NCBI GenBank assembly: GCA_964036155.1 | Contig: OZ038423.1 | Span: 33,929,249 to 33,993,248, forward strand | Length of the DNA: 64,000 nt | Source of the DNA: Diploscapter coronatus | Taxonomy: Eukaryota > Nematoda > Chromadorea > Rhabditida > Rhabditidae | Direction: 5' to 3' | Part shown: positions 12,201-25,366 of the stretch, piece by piece | Numbering within the stretch: position 1 is the stretch's first letter | Layout: the number at the start of each line of letters is the position of its first letter | Translations under genes and position numbers: made by a program | The notes under the pieces: generated by a model | What the model saw: only the letters and a program-made list of their open reading frames with translations | Databases searched by the model: none | Told to the model about the DNA's origin: nothing

Positions 12201-14562
12201 TTGTACTGCTAACATCCCTGTTCATAATGAAACAAAAATGTTGACATTATGTAGATTTTTTAAAACTCAAATGGTCCGACCTTCATTTAGCAGCGAACTT
12301 CCTCTGGAGCTGGCTTTCCCCTCGACGATCACTTCCTCAGGCACATTCTCCATCAGAATCGATGATGCTGTGTCATCGTTTCCACCGTTGCCTGTAGCTG
12401 TTCCTGATTTTATTCGACGTCTAAAATTTGTCAATATTTTCGGCTTAAAACTCCAATTTGGCGAAAAATTTAATACAAAGACAGAAAAATCTGAAGGGTG
12501 AATCAGAAGAACTTCTTATTTTAGAATTTCCCAGTCAAATGCATGAATATTAGAAAATTTGTCTTTTAAATGAATAAAAAAACAATAAATTTAACCGATT
12601 TCTTTGCGGCGTCTTGCACTTCGTCTCGACGTACTTCCAAATCGCACTCTGCCTCTTCAGAGCCAATCCGACGATCGAAGTTATTCCGAATGTGAAAAAC
12701 TAAAAAAATAATTTTGACTGATCTAAAATAAACTCAACTTACCCTAGAATATGCACAAATTGAATACTGAAATGAAGGAAATCGTTGCACTGGAAACAGA
12801 AACGGGAAATGGGGCTGTGGCTCGATCTGAAAATTGGAAAATTATGGAATGATTTCAAAAATCTATTTTCTTTCTTCAATATCGAATATATTTTTCTATG
12901 AAGAACCAATGAAACAACTAGGATTACGTATCAAAGTTCAAAAGAAAGTGATAAATGCTATACATTCAGATAGAATGTCTGCAAAGTGAACATCCATAAA
13001 CAAACCTCAAATCCGATTTTTGAATTACAGAAAAGGCAGTGGATCCGCGAGAGGCACAGACTGGCAGAATTCGATGGGCAGCATATGATTAGCAATGTTT
13101 GCTCGATGCCCTGCAAGATAAAACACTTTCGTCTTGAAAAATCAAAATGAAGTATCGAAATCAATCTTTCTCGTTCTCGAAAAATCTCTATTCATCGTAT
13201 TGAACAGGGAGCAAAGATAATCGGGTTCAAATAATCAACTTACCCTATGAGTGCATCCGTTGACGATATGCACAGTGGCCTGTTGATTCCACTCCGTCTG
13301 CAACTCGTTCAGAACTATTTGAAGCTCCTTTTCGTTCGATATGCGTCGTTGGCTGAACGAAATTCTTGGTCGAGAACAAATCAAACGAAAAACTGGTCAT
13401 TTTCTATAAATGAATCGATTTTCGAAAATCAATATACTGACAGAAAAATAAGAGTTTACGAAAATTATGTTAGGAAAATTCATGATCATTTAGAAATAGG
13501 AAAATACAAGGCACTCACTTTTGATTCCAGACCCTAACGATGTCACCCGTGGAATTGTCGATATTATGCAGTGAGCTGGAGAGGGAAGGGGAGAGGGAAA
13601 CACCCGTGAAAACCGAGGCACAGGGAAGACTGCTCAGCTGGGAAATTTTTTTTATTAAATAATATATTTCACTTTTCTGGAATGATTCAATTGAATCTCG
13701 AATTGGAAATCATTGAGACTGAAAACTATTGATAAAAAATAGTTTTTCGCCTACAATATTTGGTCGAACTTTTTTAGTCTTGAAAGTCGATATTTCAAAA
13801 ATCACAAGTTCAACGTGACGTCACAGGGGATAAAAATGAGGAGATAATTCCTTTAGGCTAAGTCTAATTCGTATAAAAATCATGAGGAAAACTAATCCGT
13901 AATTCGAATTAATGAGAGATTTTAGGATTTAGTCTCGTGAAAAGTGGATTATTCGCCTACCTGTTCATTGAGCTGGATCAAATCAGCATCGCCGGTCAGA
14001 AATAGGACAGAGATTTCTGGACTCCGAGGCTGATTCAAGGGCCAGCTGTGAGAGCACACACTGAAATTGCAGCGTTTCAAATTAATGCATAAAAATCTTG
14101 TTTTTCTTCAGTCTTTTTCCTGTAAATGTCACCCAATTCTGTCCATTTTGCGAGAAAATCGATGAATTTTTTCGGTAAAGAAGTAAGAAGTGCGCGAAAA
14201 ATATTATGAAAAAGGCTGCGCATAGCCTCTACCTAATTTCGAGAAACTAAAATTTTTGGGGAAAAATGACTTTGACATTAAACTTGTAAACTCTTCAACT
14301 TCGCCCACCACCTTTGATATAAAATATTCAAGAAAAAAACAGCTCACGTTCTGTTGAACTGCCACCTTCTGGATTTCCTCTTGACGAAGCCGACGCATCG
14401 GAAGACGAGGAAGACAGGCGAGAATATGACCAGACAGAGGAGCAGTAGCAGGGAGAGCAGCAGGCCGAGCAGACCGGACACGAACGACCACGACACTGCA
14501 CCCCGCTCTCGCACTAGGGGAGGGCTGCGGAATGAGGACGGAGCCCCCGAGGAGGGTGGCAT
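9209..14562 (-). CDS. WS/DGAT-like acyltransferase family membrane protein, degenerate active site (704 aa)
   Basis: Sixteen exons keep phase: 14562-14348, 14060-13961, 13637-13519, 13352-13244, 13110-13006, 12826-12743, 12699-12596, 12420-12281, 12086-11932, 11708-11582, 11188-10992, 10735-10571, 10275-10141, 9960-9799, 9544-9467, 9328-9209. A Leu-rich transmembrane helix covers residues 26-56. The order then matches the wax-ester-synthase/diacylglycerol acyltransferase-like fold: a beta segment SPEISVLFLTGDADL, the helix NEKELQIVLNELQ, the position of the catalytic HHxxxDG, and a WSD1-type C-terminal half (EGAIPRLWSIQRRLSRAIGG and LTLCASLCKTTFPDPDAILH). At the catalytic position residues 205-211 read HCLFCNS. 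A family-atypical tail of about 90 residues follows (585 onward), partly coiled coil. It may therefore bind rather than esterify acyl substrates (inference). The last codons overlap a perfect GTGAGT, so a further 3' exon is possible. Confidence 0.65.
11257..11344. mobile_element. Small hAT-type MITE, copy 2, intronic
   Basis: An 88 bp relative of the 8452-8542 element with the same inverted-repeat ends (GGCT, then TAGAAAAAGACACCGG) and a similar A/G-rich interior. The 8 bp direct repeat GTGAAAAT flanks it at 11249-11256 and 11345-11352. It sits in the intron between exons 11708-11582 and 11188-10992 of the acyltransferase-like gene and interrupts no exon. Two copies with different 8 bp duplications establish it as a family. 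Confidence 0.88.
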
Positions 14563-17500
14563 CCGAATCCACGAATTTGCCTGATTGGCTAATCGACTAC
14601 TTGGCCTAGATGCCGGATTTCTACAACGATGGAAGAGGTTGTACGCTGAAAACCACACAAATTCTCGACGAAATATAAGAACAAACGATTTTGAAAGTAG
14701 CGAAATGACGATAAAACAAATAAAAGATACGAAAAACAAGAATGCGAAGATGTTTGGGGATATTTTGAAAAAAAAAACTGATGAAGGAAATTCGAAATTT
14801 GTTGTAAGATTTGCAGCTCGGGAACATGTGAAACAAGTGACATTTGCACGCTGCGCGAAATCGACAAAACAGGTGAATTGGGGAAGAAATTGAGCAGGGA
14901 AAAGGAGAGAATTTTCTGCAGCAAAAATAAAAATCGAATAGAAAAATGAAAAATGCAAAACATGAAGAGAGAATTTGACTCGTTCTCGGTTTTGTAAACA
15001 TCCTGCATATTTTAGAAGGAAGAGTAAAGGAAATGAAAAATCCGAAAGAAAAAAAAAACGATCTTTGTGATCAAAATGATAAAAATACGCAAACCGAAAT
15101 AAAAATTAAAATTAAAATGGAAATGCAAGAGTTGTGGTTTTTCTTTCGGAAAATCAAAGAATTTTATCTGCTTACAATTTGGAATCTGAAGTTTCACATC
15201 AGCTGCTGAGAAGATACAATTCGATTAGTATTTCAGAGACTAAAAGCTGAATAATGGGAAACATATATTGTACGGTTAAGAAGAATGAAATGAGTCGATA
15301 CATGGCATAGTGCACTAGTTACCCTCAAGTTACTCTTATCCTCTTGTAAAAGCTACCCCTTTTTCTTGAAAATAGCATGGGGAAGTGAAAAAGGGTAATT
15401 TCTACAAAAGCGTAAGAGTAACTAGTGCAGAAAGCCCCATATATGAACAATTCGTATCCTTGCAAAGTATGCATAATTCTGCTAGTCTGGATGATAAACA
15501 ATTAGCAGCGCATTCTGTGCATTTCAGATTCGCATATATCCCAGAGTTTGGCATAAATAATTTGCCTAATTGCGATGTCTTCCCCCTTCTTTCTTCAAAT
15601 TTTTATTCCGCGCTTCCTTAATTCTTTGTCTCATTTGTCCGTTTCCCGTTTCCCGTTTTCCGTCTTCAATTCAGGCAGGCAGCATTTCGAGGAAAGGGGG
15701 AGCAGAGGAATCGAAACAATCCACAAATTGCATTAGCATTTGAGTAGAGAAGCGGGAGGAGAACCACCACCAAATCCAATCACAAAACAAACAGCGCCAA
15801 AAGGTAAATCAAAGGGGAGGGGAGGGGAAGAGGATGTCTGTGAGCTAACAGATCACTCAACAAATCCGAACTAAATTGAAGATCGCATTATATTAAATTG
15901 AAACGGGAAAGTTCGACAAATCAATGAAGATCAATCAACACTCTTTATTGCTGACCAGGTTGAAACTCTAATAGTGTGAGTAAAGAGTATTTCCATCTCA
16001 TCAATCAAACATTACTCTTCTCAGATCGAAAAATGCAGAAATGCAGTCTTGCTTGAAGAAAAACAAACCAAGCAACAAATCATAGATTTGAATTCGATCA
16101 AATGAGATTCAAAACATAATTTATCATTCAGAAAGATGATAACCGAAAATAGAACATTAACCTGCAGAGTTGAATGGGAAAGGGAGAAATTCGTCTGAAA
16201 ATGACAAGAACGAGAATATTCAGGCTGTCAGAAGCAGAACATAGGTGGAGCAAGAGAAAGTTGTATCTTTATCTTTTCGGTTTGTTCAAATCACAAGTTC
16301 CAATCATAGACAATATCAAGAGTTAGAAAAGAAGACGAGTGTAATCTTTAGAAAATTGGTTCAAATCATAACTGCAGTGTTCTTAGCATCTTGCTCTTTT
16401 GTCTTTCCTGACATTTCCTCTTCTCACTTCTCTGTGTAAGACCTGTCATTCTGATGCGGTGATGCAATGGAAGGTGACGACAAGGAATAATGCAAAATGA
16501 AGATGAAATGAAGAAATGTGGAACGAATGATGAAGAGCAAAGAAGTTACAATAACTCGATAACTCTCGAGTAGTTGAGAAAGGAGGTGATAAATGAGATC
16601 GAAAAAAGTATTTTCCACTTGATTATATCACGTGCGAGTTTTCATTTCATTTCATAAAAATATGTCAAAGGAAATGATGCCTGATAAAATCAGAAATGAT
16701 GAACAGAAATTTGATTAAAAATTCGGAAGAAAAAGTCAAAATGATATATCACTTCACACAACTGGTTGAAATGAATTCAGTGAAAGAAACGAAAATAAAA
16801 TTGCATAGTACGATGAAAAATCGAAACGAAAATGATATGAATAAGCTGTGAAATTGAATTAATGGCGGCGAAAAAAATAAAATAAATAAATCCATTCTTG
16901 GAAAAGCCAAAAGTGCGAATGAAATGATATTGGAAAATTGCTTTGAAGCGACACAGAAATTGATGCTTTAATGATAAGGAGAGTGGTCGTAAACCGTGAA
17001 CGTTCTCTTGTTCAACAGGGCTTATCGATATGCGTAAAGGGAAATACACATAGAGAAGCGGATACTGAACTGTGCTTCGAATGGTTATCTCATGGAAAAG
17101 TGAGCATAAAGACGGTCAGGCAAACCTCAATCCGTAGAAACTAAGAAAGATCAGACGAAAAAGCGATAGAAAGGAGTTTGCTTCGAATTGCCGATTGCTC
17201 AATGCATATTTTAGGGTAAAGCATGATTTTTCGAAAGATATGCCATATTTAGGCATGGAACATTCAGTGCATGGATTGTACTCGAAGAAAGGTGGGCAAT
17301 CGACTCGACAAATTGACATTGTTAGTGCAAATGTGAGGGAAAAAGATGAAATGATTAGACGAAGGACTCACTCAAGCTGCAGATGACAGAGGTGAAATAT
17401 ATGGAATTACAAGGGGAGAGGGGGTATGAGACGGCATAGAGAAAGGGAAAGGGAAGAAGAAGCAGAGAGAAAGAAAGAGAAGAGAGGACACAGGGCAAGG

Positions 17501-20500
17501 ACGCAGAGTCGGATCGATGGACAGAGAAGCGAGGCAAGAAATTGAAAAAGAGGAGGGAAAATGAGATTTCAAAAATTCGTCTGAAGAAAAAGCGAAGCAC
17601 AAATCAGAGGAAGGGGATCAAGTTGCGCGTTGTTCTTTGTGAATCAGCAAACAATCACGGTCTGTGTCATATGTAATTGGAGCACATTGCAATCACTTTG
17701 AGCTGTTCGCTTTCATTTCTGCCATTTTTACCGTTTTCATAGGACAGAAGCGGCTCGAACTTTCATTTTCTCGAATATTAAGCTTTCAAGTATTCCAAAC
17801 TCTTCTTTCTGGTTATCTTCCTATCGTGCAGGATGAATATCGATATATTTTTCATAGCTGTATATGTTTCTATCGGTCTCAGAGTTTTGTTTTATCTTTC
17901 CAATATTCACTCTTCCACCTTTGATCAGTTCCCTGACTCATCGATCTCCATTGTTTGCCAAGTAATAGGTTGGTTTATGGATGGTATGGATAGGTTTTGA
18001 TTTTCCCGCCAAAATGGTTCACAAAGACAGCCGCTGTTGTCGTTTCTGCCTGTCTGAGCGACCTCTAACCGACTGTCTTTCTTCCTTCCCCTTGCCTTTA
18101 TGAGATATGCCTGTGTTTGAGCGGTGCTTGCATTTATCGATCGGCTTTGCCTGGCTCTGTCTCCGTTCCTGTTTAGATCCATCGAATTTCAGTCGGTGTG
18201 GTCTTTTTCTGTCCCTGTTCTGTTTCCTCTTTCTCTTATTTTCACTCTGCTTTCCCAGCTGCGTCCCTCCCTACAATTCACGTTCTTGTTCGTTTTTCTA
18301 CCTAAACCTAAAATTTTATTCAATCAAACAAATGTCGATTCATTTTCCTCAATAATTCACGTCATATTCATTTTTCATTAACGCCATTTCCTGATTTTTT
18401 CTGTCTCCTTTGCATAATAAATCCCAATTCTTTTGAACTACATTTTTTCTGCTCTGAATTTTAACGAATCTCGGGAATTCTGTCAGAATTAAATTGTCAG
18501 CGCCTCATCAAAACGAATGGGGCGAGAGAGGGAACGTAGAAGGGATTTTCGATCGAAAATGGCTGCTTCTGGAATAGCGTTCCCCTTCCTAATTTAGCAG
18601 CAGTTTCATCAGTCCTTCCTCTCCGTGCTCTCTCAATTTCTAATGTATTCATTTTTATCTCTGGTTCGTTTCGAAATATCCCCATTTCCAGTCTAATTTG
18701 TCAATTCCTCTATCCGCCTATCTGCCACTTGCTCTGCCCTTCAATGCCCTCTCGCTTCTAATTTCCATCCATTGATCGCAGCATATTTGCACACAGAGTA
18801 GCCATCACCTATTATGAGGAGTTTCACATTATTTTGTGAAACCTTCCCACCTTTTATTATGCTTCGTCATTTCTCAACTCATTTAGGATTTATGAAAAAT
18901 TGGTAGTTTTGTTTATCGAGTTTAGTTTCGTTAGATTGTCGTGTATATCATATATGCTCTAAATTTTAATTCGAAATATTCACTCTTGACCTAATTGATC
19001 TTATCTCCTGATATGAATGCTCAAATGATCACTTTTTATCAACGTTCTCGTCAGACTTTGAAGCATAGTTAAAGTGAAACACATGTCCTATGATAGCTAC
19101 ATTGTTATAAATAAGATCTATTATTTACCTAGAAACTCTAGAAGTGGATTGCTCGATAATCATCTACTCCTCTACTTACAGCTTGTTTATTTGTATAAAC
19201 TATTTGACAGCCCTATCATCTGCTGTTAGCTACTGCACTCTGCCACAGATAACCAGATAACAGAACAGCGCAGTCACTCACTTGACCTCCCGAAACATAT
19301 GCACTTACCAAGCGATATCTTTAGCTTCAAAAATCTTCTAAATTTTAATAGATAAAACATTTATTCAGCAATATAGCTTCATCTTAGCTAAAAATTTGTT
19401 ACTATATTAGTTAGGCATGTTTACATGTTTATTGCATCCAGCTTTTTCACAGGGCAATAATTAAACCTGTCGAAATTCATCTCATCTTCACGAATATTCT
19501 CTACCTTTGTTTAGCATATCTTCACATTTATTAACTAGATTGATTTGAAGTATTTATATCATTCTACTTTATAATATTGAGGTTCGAGAAGAAAAATCTT
19601 TCATTTTCCTACGACATTCCCCGTCTCGTTTCACATAGTAGTTGTCACAATGTATGTCTTCCTCCCATCCATTTGTTTTGCAGTGATTATCCATCTCTGC
19701 TCTTCTTCTAGCTGCTCTTCCACCTTTGTCCCTTCTCCTCTCCTCGGTTATTCCTAACTCATTAGTCAATTCGTTCATAGCCGCAGAGCCACAGCCCTGC
19801 AAACACTCCCCCTTCCGTCTTTCCCTTCCCTCTCCTGGCCTGTCCTCTCAATCGAAACCAAATGTCCCATGCCCAATGCTTGCATCTCCAGTCATCAGCT
19901 GAATTTATTTTATTTTATCCCCTTTCCTCTAGTCCTCTAGCTATACGTCTAATTTTCATCTACATCATGTGCTTTTCTTATAAAAATTTATCTGGTTTTT
20001 TTTCCGAAAAATGCCTATGAGAATCATCCCAACTGAAATTTCTATCGATCTCAAGTTGATTTTCACGAAAATATTGCCACATTTCATTTTAGTTAGATTG
20101 TTTTTCTTAAAACTTCAACAAGAACCTGATGATTTTGTTTTTAAAAATCTGCTGTTACGAAGATAAGATTTTGGGAGTCTTTCTATTATGGGCGCCATAT
20201 TTTCAAATTTCAGATCATTCTCTTCAAATTATTATTCATAATATTGTCAGTAGTTCTTCTAAATGTCTACCACTTTTTCATTGGATTACGTTGCATTATC
20301 AATGCATAATAATACACATCTGCAATATAATAAACCATTCTTTCGAATGTCGAACTTTTCTCCTATTGTCTGAATTCAAATGCATCTGTTGCTCTGGCTC
20401 TTCTCTGTCCACTCAACTACCAGATCGGTTAGTTGACTGGATCAGTTCAAGTACCAAGTGCATCTTGTACTCTTCTCTTCCAGTTCCCAGTTGATCTCAT

Positions 20501-21397
20501 TTGTATGTGCCTTGTCTCGGTCTTTTTCGCACTGCTCTTTGCCTTGCCTTCTTTAGACATCTGCCTCTTCCGTTTCAACTACTCTTTCCCCCTTTTAGCT
20601 CAATTCGAGAATCACAAATTCAGCGTTGAGTTTGGGGGATTTTCATCGAAGACAAACGACTTTGGTTTGGAATAAAAGAACTTTCTTGAATTACACTTTC
20701 GAAGTAGAATCATTACAAAGTACAACCGGTTCAAATGCCGATCTTCAATTCAATCTTAACTTTGAAAGAAATACTTCAATAAACCCCAGCTTTTCAATAT
20801 TCTCACTTGTAAAATTTTTTTAAGCATTTTGAAATTCTATTGATCGTATAAATCCTACAATTAAAAGGGAAATAAATTAATTCCAGCTTTTTCGGCATTC
20901 CAACTTCACGTAAAAGCTTGTCAATTCATGGAATATGCCGATGTTTCAATCATAAAACAAGAAAATTCTATGAAGTTCAACTTTCCAATATGCACACTTT
21001 CCTGTCAGCTTATCTGCCCTCGTCGTCCCTCTAATCACCCTTTAGGAAGTCCCCCCTGCAACCTCATTCCTCCTTCCTTCCTTCTTTCCATCCAGCTATC
21101 TCCTCTTCCATCTTTGTTGTCTTTTCCTTTTCTGGTCAAATTCGCTATCTTTGTCCCTTCTTCCCTCTCCCTTTTCTTTTCTATTTTACTCATCTCCAAT
21201 TTCCTCAAATCTCCATGACTTTACAGTTTATTTATTTCGTTTTTTTTTATGAATTTCATTTGAACTGACTTTCACGCATCGAAATTTTCGTGAGACGAAT
21301 TCACATCAATCTTCGATAATTTTTAGTTTTATTCCCATCATTTTTGATGGTGACTTAAAGTAATTTTAAAGAATCGCCTTTCAGGATCTTCATCAAC
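14563..21397. other. Long intergenic region, no gene supported
   Basis: This gap of 6.8 kb lies between the divergent acyltransferase-like and nucleoredoxin-like genes. Open frames on both strands here are mostly Phe/Ser/Cys-rich or Lys/Arg-rich readings of pyrimidine or purine tracts (for example 17355-17602 and 18107-18381) with no domain or splice context. It contains one imperfect inverted repeat at 15304-15440. I found no tRNA-like structure by eye. Long introns or 5' exons of the flanking genes cannot be ruled out. Confidence 0.45.
15304..15440. repeat. Imperfect inverted repeat, probable MITE remnant
   Basis: The left arm TGCACTAGTTAC, then TTACTCTTATCCTCTTGTAA, is matched in reverse complement by the right arm TTTCTACAAAAGCGTAAGAG, then TAACTAGTGCA. 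The left arm has an extra short direct duplication of GTTAC, so the arms are not the same length. No clear target duplication is visible. It is non-coding and could form a long hairpin. Confidence 0.55.
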
Positions 21398-24300
21398 ATG
21401 TCATTTGAAGAACTCTATGATAGTTGTTTTCGGAATGTGTCGTTGATCAAAGTATCCAAGGTAGGGCTTCATTAATTTATACACATTATGCAATGAAACT
21501 CATAAAAATGTCTGGAAAACTGATCTTCGTTATCACATTGTCTACTTTAGAAAGACAAAGAGCCGGATGCGCCTTCCTCTTTGCTCGTCACTCTGAATCA
21601 CGTAATGGCCACCTCGACGAATGTGGTCTTCTTCCTGACGGCACAGAATCGGGGGGCCGAATTGGCACTCAAATTGGAGCATTTGGTCAAGAAGCGAAAC
21701 GAGAAATGTGACAAGGATAAACCGCAAAGGTTAGCGGCGCGAATTTATTAGATTATTTTTTCCTAAAAATCTGCGAAAATTTCATAGATCAAATTTCGTT
21801 CTATTTGTTAGGTTGAGCAAGATACGATTCGAAATTCTACTATTTTCCCAAAGATCTGATCAGCTTTCTAAATATTCATCCTACGAAAGAATACCCAAAG
21901 ATCTCGGTTGTTTTCTCATATTGCTCGAGATAGCCGATTTTATGATCCGGAACGGACATTAAACGAGCCAGGAAAGTGGACGGACCACCAGCTCTGTTGG
22001 CTGTCTGAATGCATTCTGACTGCTGTTTCGATGTAAAGTCTGCAGAGAAGAGATTTCTCGCTGCTGCACATTAAATTTGAATGTTTTGCAATATTCAGTG
22101 AGTCTAGCATGGAAGCAAAAAATGATGCAAGGAAGATAAAAATCATGATAGCTCAAATTGCTTTATTTTTATGTTTGAAAAATCCTGATCCCTCATATGG
22201 ATCAAATTTACTTCATCGATCGTCCACTTGGAGACCATGCATTTTCTTGAGGCATATTATATTCACACCATCTTAGTTGTAAGAATTCCTTGCAAATTAT
22301 GAAATTTCAAAACTCGTCTCAAAATGCCATAAAGCTTGGAACAAAGAAAGGCAGCTGCAAATGGTGTCATTATGCTAAAGACAACAGAAGCAGAGCCAGA
22401 GCAGTCTGTAACTTGTCGCTTAGAATGCTGCTTGAAGACTGAAAGGGGAAGGGGACATTGAAGAATGACCGAACAAATGGACGCTCGTTTTCGAGAAGAA
22501 GACGAGAAAAATGGGGCTGTAAAATGAATGAGAAATGAATGGAAGGCAGAGGCAGAAACAGATAAGCATAAGGAAGGAAATGTGACTTGGGCATCTGATT
22601 GAAGATCTAACTTCTTTTTATATCTTTTTCAGTGATGAACATGAGGATCAAGCTTCAAAAATCTGAAATAAAAAAAACGTTCTTAGTAAAAGTATTCTTC
22701 CTAAGATTGATGATTAGAAATGAACTTAGTTTCCGATTAAATTATAAAAATAATATTATCATTTTTATGCCAGGTGTATGATAAAAACTGAAGAAAGTAC
22801 AAAATTTAGCTCCCCAGCTCGAATACGTCGGTTTTTTGGGATGAAGCGAAAGAAGTCTAAAAAGGATGGCGGCTTGTGCAACGAGGAAGTGACGAGCGTG
22901 ATTCTGGTCGACACGGACTATCAGGCAGATGAGGCGACTGCAGCCACGATCCCCTTTGCTCAGCCTGGATGGTACATTTATGCTCCGCAAGCTGCTACGA
23001 CCAAGGTAGACTTCAATATTCTGCTATTTTTTTTATATTGCTACTGGCACTAGAATTAGCCATTATTTTAAATCATGAAGTTCATCGAGTATTCCGAATT
23101 CTTCATTTTTCATTTTTTAACTTTAGAGTCGACTTTTGCGAGCACTAGGATTTGAATTTCCTCCGTCTCTAATCGTTGTCGATACCCTTTCTAAATCTGT
23201 TGTCACTACACAAGGAAGACGATATTTAGCTGAAGACATTGATGGGAATAATTTTCCATGGTTGGTCAAATTGGTCTGAAACTTCTAGTTTTCTTGTTTT
23301 TTACACTTTAGGTGGCCCCCTCACAGTAGTGATTTGTTGAAGGGAACATTGGTGAAAAGAGGCGGCGAAAAATTGGAATATTCGAGCTTGACCGAGACTG
23401 TTAGAGGATTTCTATTCGGAGCTCAATGGGTAGGCAATAAATTTCTTCACATTTCCATCACATTCCCTCGTGAAAGTTATAAATGAAAATCGTTTCATTA
23501 TTCTCCTAATATCTAATATTGTGATCTCGTTGAAAAAAGCGAATTCAGTGCCCTCCTGCCCGACTGTGGATCAAGCAGCTAATTCCCGTCTACGAATCAC
23601 TACGATCCAATGGCAAACCCATCGAGTTGGTCTTCTGTTCTTCGGACAGAACTCAGGATGCATTCGATCAATTCCTCGAGCAGATGCCTTGGCCTGCGTT
23701 CAGCTATGATACTGCAAAGACTCTGTCTTTGACACGGTTGTGGAACGTTAGTGGTAGGTTTTTAATCTAAAATTTACCATGTTGGCTAGTTCCTTCGACA
23801 ATAATAATTTACTTCTTGGAGAGTTCGATATTTCTTCTTTCCCAATACAATTTCTTCGCAAATCCTTAGATTTCACAAATAACCTGTTTTCGAACGGGCT
23901 TAGTTTACCCGATAATTAACTAGACTATCATTGTTTGACGCCATCGCTTCTAGGAATACCCGCTTTATTGTTGGTGGATGATAAAGGCACTATCCTGTCT
24001 CGTCACGGTCGTTCTTCCCTTCTGTCCGATCCACTCGGTCAGCTATTCCCCTGGGGATTTCAATCCATGTACGAACTCAACGAGCTGACGATGTGTCGAT
24101 TGCGAGATGAGCCTTCCTTGATTCTATTTACTGGTAAGCGAGTTTTCAGATCACGCTAAAACTAGAAGAAAAGCTAAATTTTCACAATAAGGATGTTTTT
24201 CGAAATATTCCCAGTCGTGAAAAAATATCACAAAATTGATATTTTCAGAAGGTTCCCCCGAAGACATGCAATTTTCATTGTCTATATTGGATTCCGTAGC

Positions 24301-25109
24301 CAGACAATTATATGAAGAGAGACTGCAGATTGAAGAGAAACGCGCAGATGAGAGGGAGAAGAGGAAGGAAGATCGAGAGAATTCGGAGAATGGAAACAGT
24401 CTCAGTAAATCGTCGAGCAGTGATGAGTGCAGGTTGGAAATTTGTAATTTTTTAAAAATGATTTTTGTATATTTGTAATGGAGATCAGCTTGAATTATGC
24501 CTATTTCATAAAACCCAATTTACTTTGACTATTTTCTCTAAGAATCCTATAATTGCAGTTCAATCGACTCTTCGGAAATGACGATTCCTCCTCAGGCAGA
24601 TCCGCTGCAGATCCTCTACACGGCTGAAGATCCCATTTGTGATCATGTAATCCCTCGCTTTGATTTTCTAGATTTATAAAAATAACTTTAGATCCTCGAG
24701 AAGATACTCGGTCTAGGCGATGCCCCACTGCCCTTGCTGTGCATCGTGGACGGACTGGCAGGGCAGTTCTGCATTTGCGACGAACCCGATGTGTCCGAGC
24801 AGGTGGTCGGTCAGTTCGTCGAGGAATATCGGAGGGGAAAACTCAAATGGATCCCTCTGCCTGGTGCTAGAGAGCAAACGGTATGCTCTCTTCTTTTCGA
24901 TAGAGTCGACATTTCGCCTATTTCTTCAAACTATTCACTTTCAGTGTCGAAATCAGGATGTTTTACATTTCTTCTTTATCATGGACATGAAATTTATATC
25001 TTTTTTTCAGTCGAAAAATGGCACCTCAACAATTCTGCAGCACACCCTAGTTTCGGAGTCTCCTTCACAAAGCTCGCTCAGCGATGAGACCAAAACGGAA
25101 TCAAATTGA
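21398..25109 (+). CDS. Nucleoredoxin-like protein (544 aa) with CPPA instead of CPPC
   Basis: Eleven exons keep phase: 21398-21460, 21551-21729, 22810-23005, 23127-23260, 23312-23429, 23549-23753, 23954-24133, 24249-24432, 24559-24646, 24692-24880, 25011-25109. The central thioredoxin domain follows nucleoredoxin closely: a Trp then CPPAR (Cys231), the strand ELVFCSSDRTQDAFDQF, EQMPWPAF, SGIPALLLVDDKGTILSRHG and LFPWGF. Nucleoredoxins are thiol oxidoreductases and chaperone-like regulators of Wnt and other signalling. Here the second active-site Cys is Ala, so dithiol chemistry at this site is lost and a monothiol or binding role is likely (inference). Other features are a Lys/Arg-rich stretch (about residues 90-100), an acidic coiled segment EERLQIEEKRADEREKRKED (about 380-400) and a thioredoxin-like C-terminal domain. 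Intron 2 is about 1.1 kb. Confidence 0.85.
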
Positions 25110-25360
25110 CTTTTCTTGCAACTCTCACGAATCGGTACTTATTATTTGAAATCCCAGTGAAATTCCCATTTTCCAGACGAGATTCTTCCATTTTTCGTTT
25201 CCCCCTATTCAATTCGGGTTCGCTTTCAGATTGAAAGTTTCTATTCTAGATACCATCTCCTTCAGCTATTACCTTCACACTGTCAGTTTTATCTTCGAAA
25301 ATCCTCGATTTCATTATTTATTTAAATTTATCACAGAATCTGAAGATGTATTTGTATAAC

Positions 25361-25366
25361 AATAAA
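25361..25366 (+). terminator. Poly(A) signal of the nucleoredoxin-like gene
   Basis: AATAAA lies about 250 bp after the stop codon, followed by a T-rich stretch, and is a good candidate for the 3' end signal. Confidence 0.55.

Noticed and set aside
14585..15008. Several overlapping frames on both strands upstream of the acyltransferase-like start
   Set aside because: Low-complexity Phe/Ser/Cys or Lys/Asn-rich readings of A-rich DNA; none continues through a splice junction.
17355..18381. Hydrophobic open frames in the long intergenic region
   Set aside because: Arise from pyrimidine/purine tracts; no start, splice or domain evidence.
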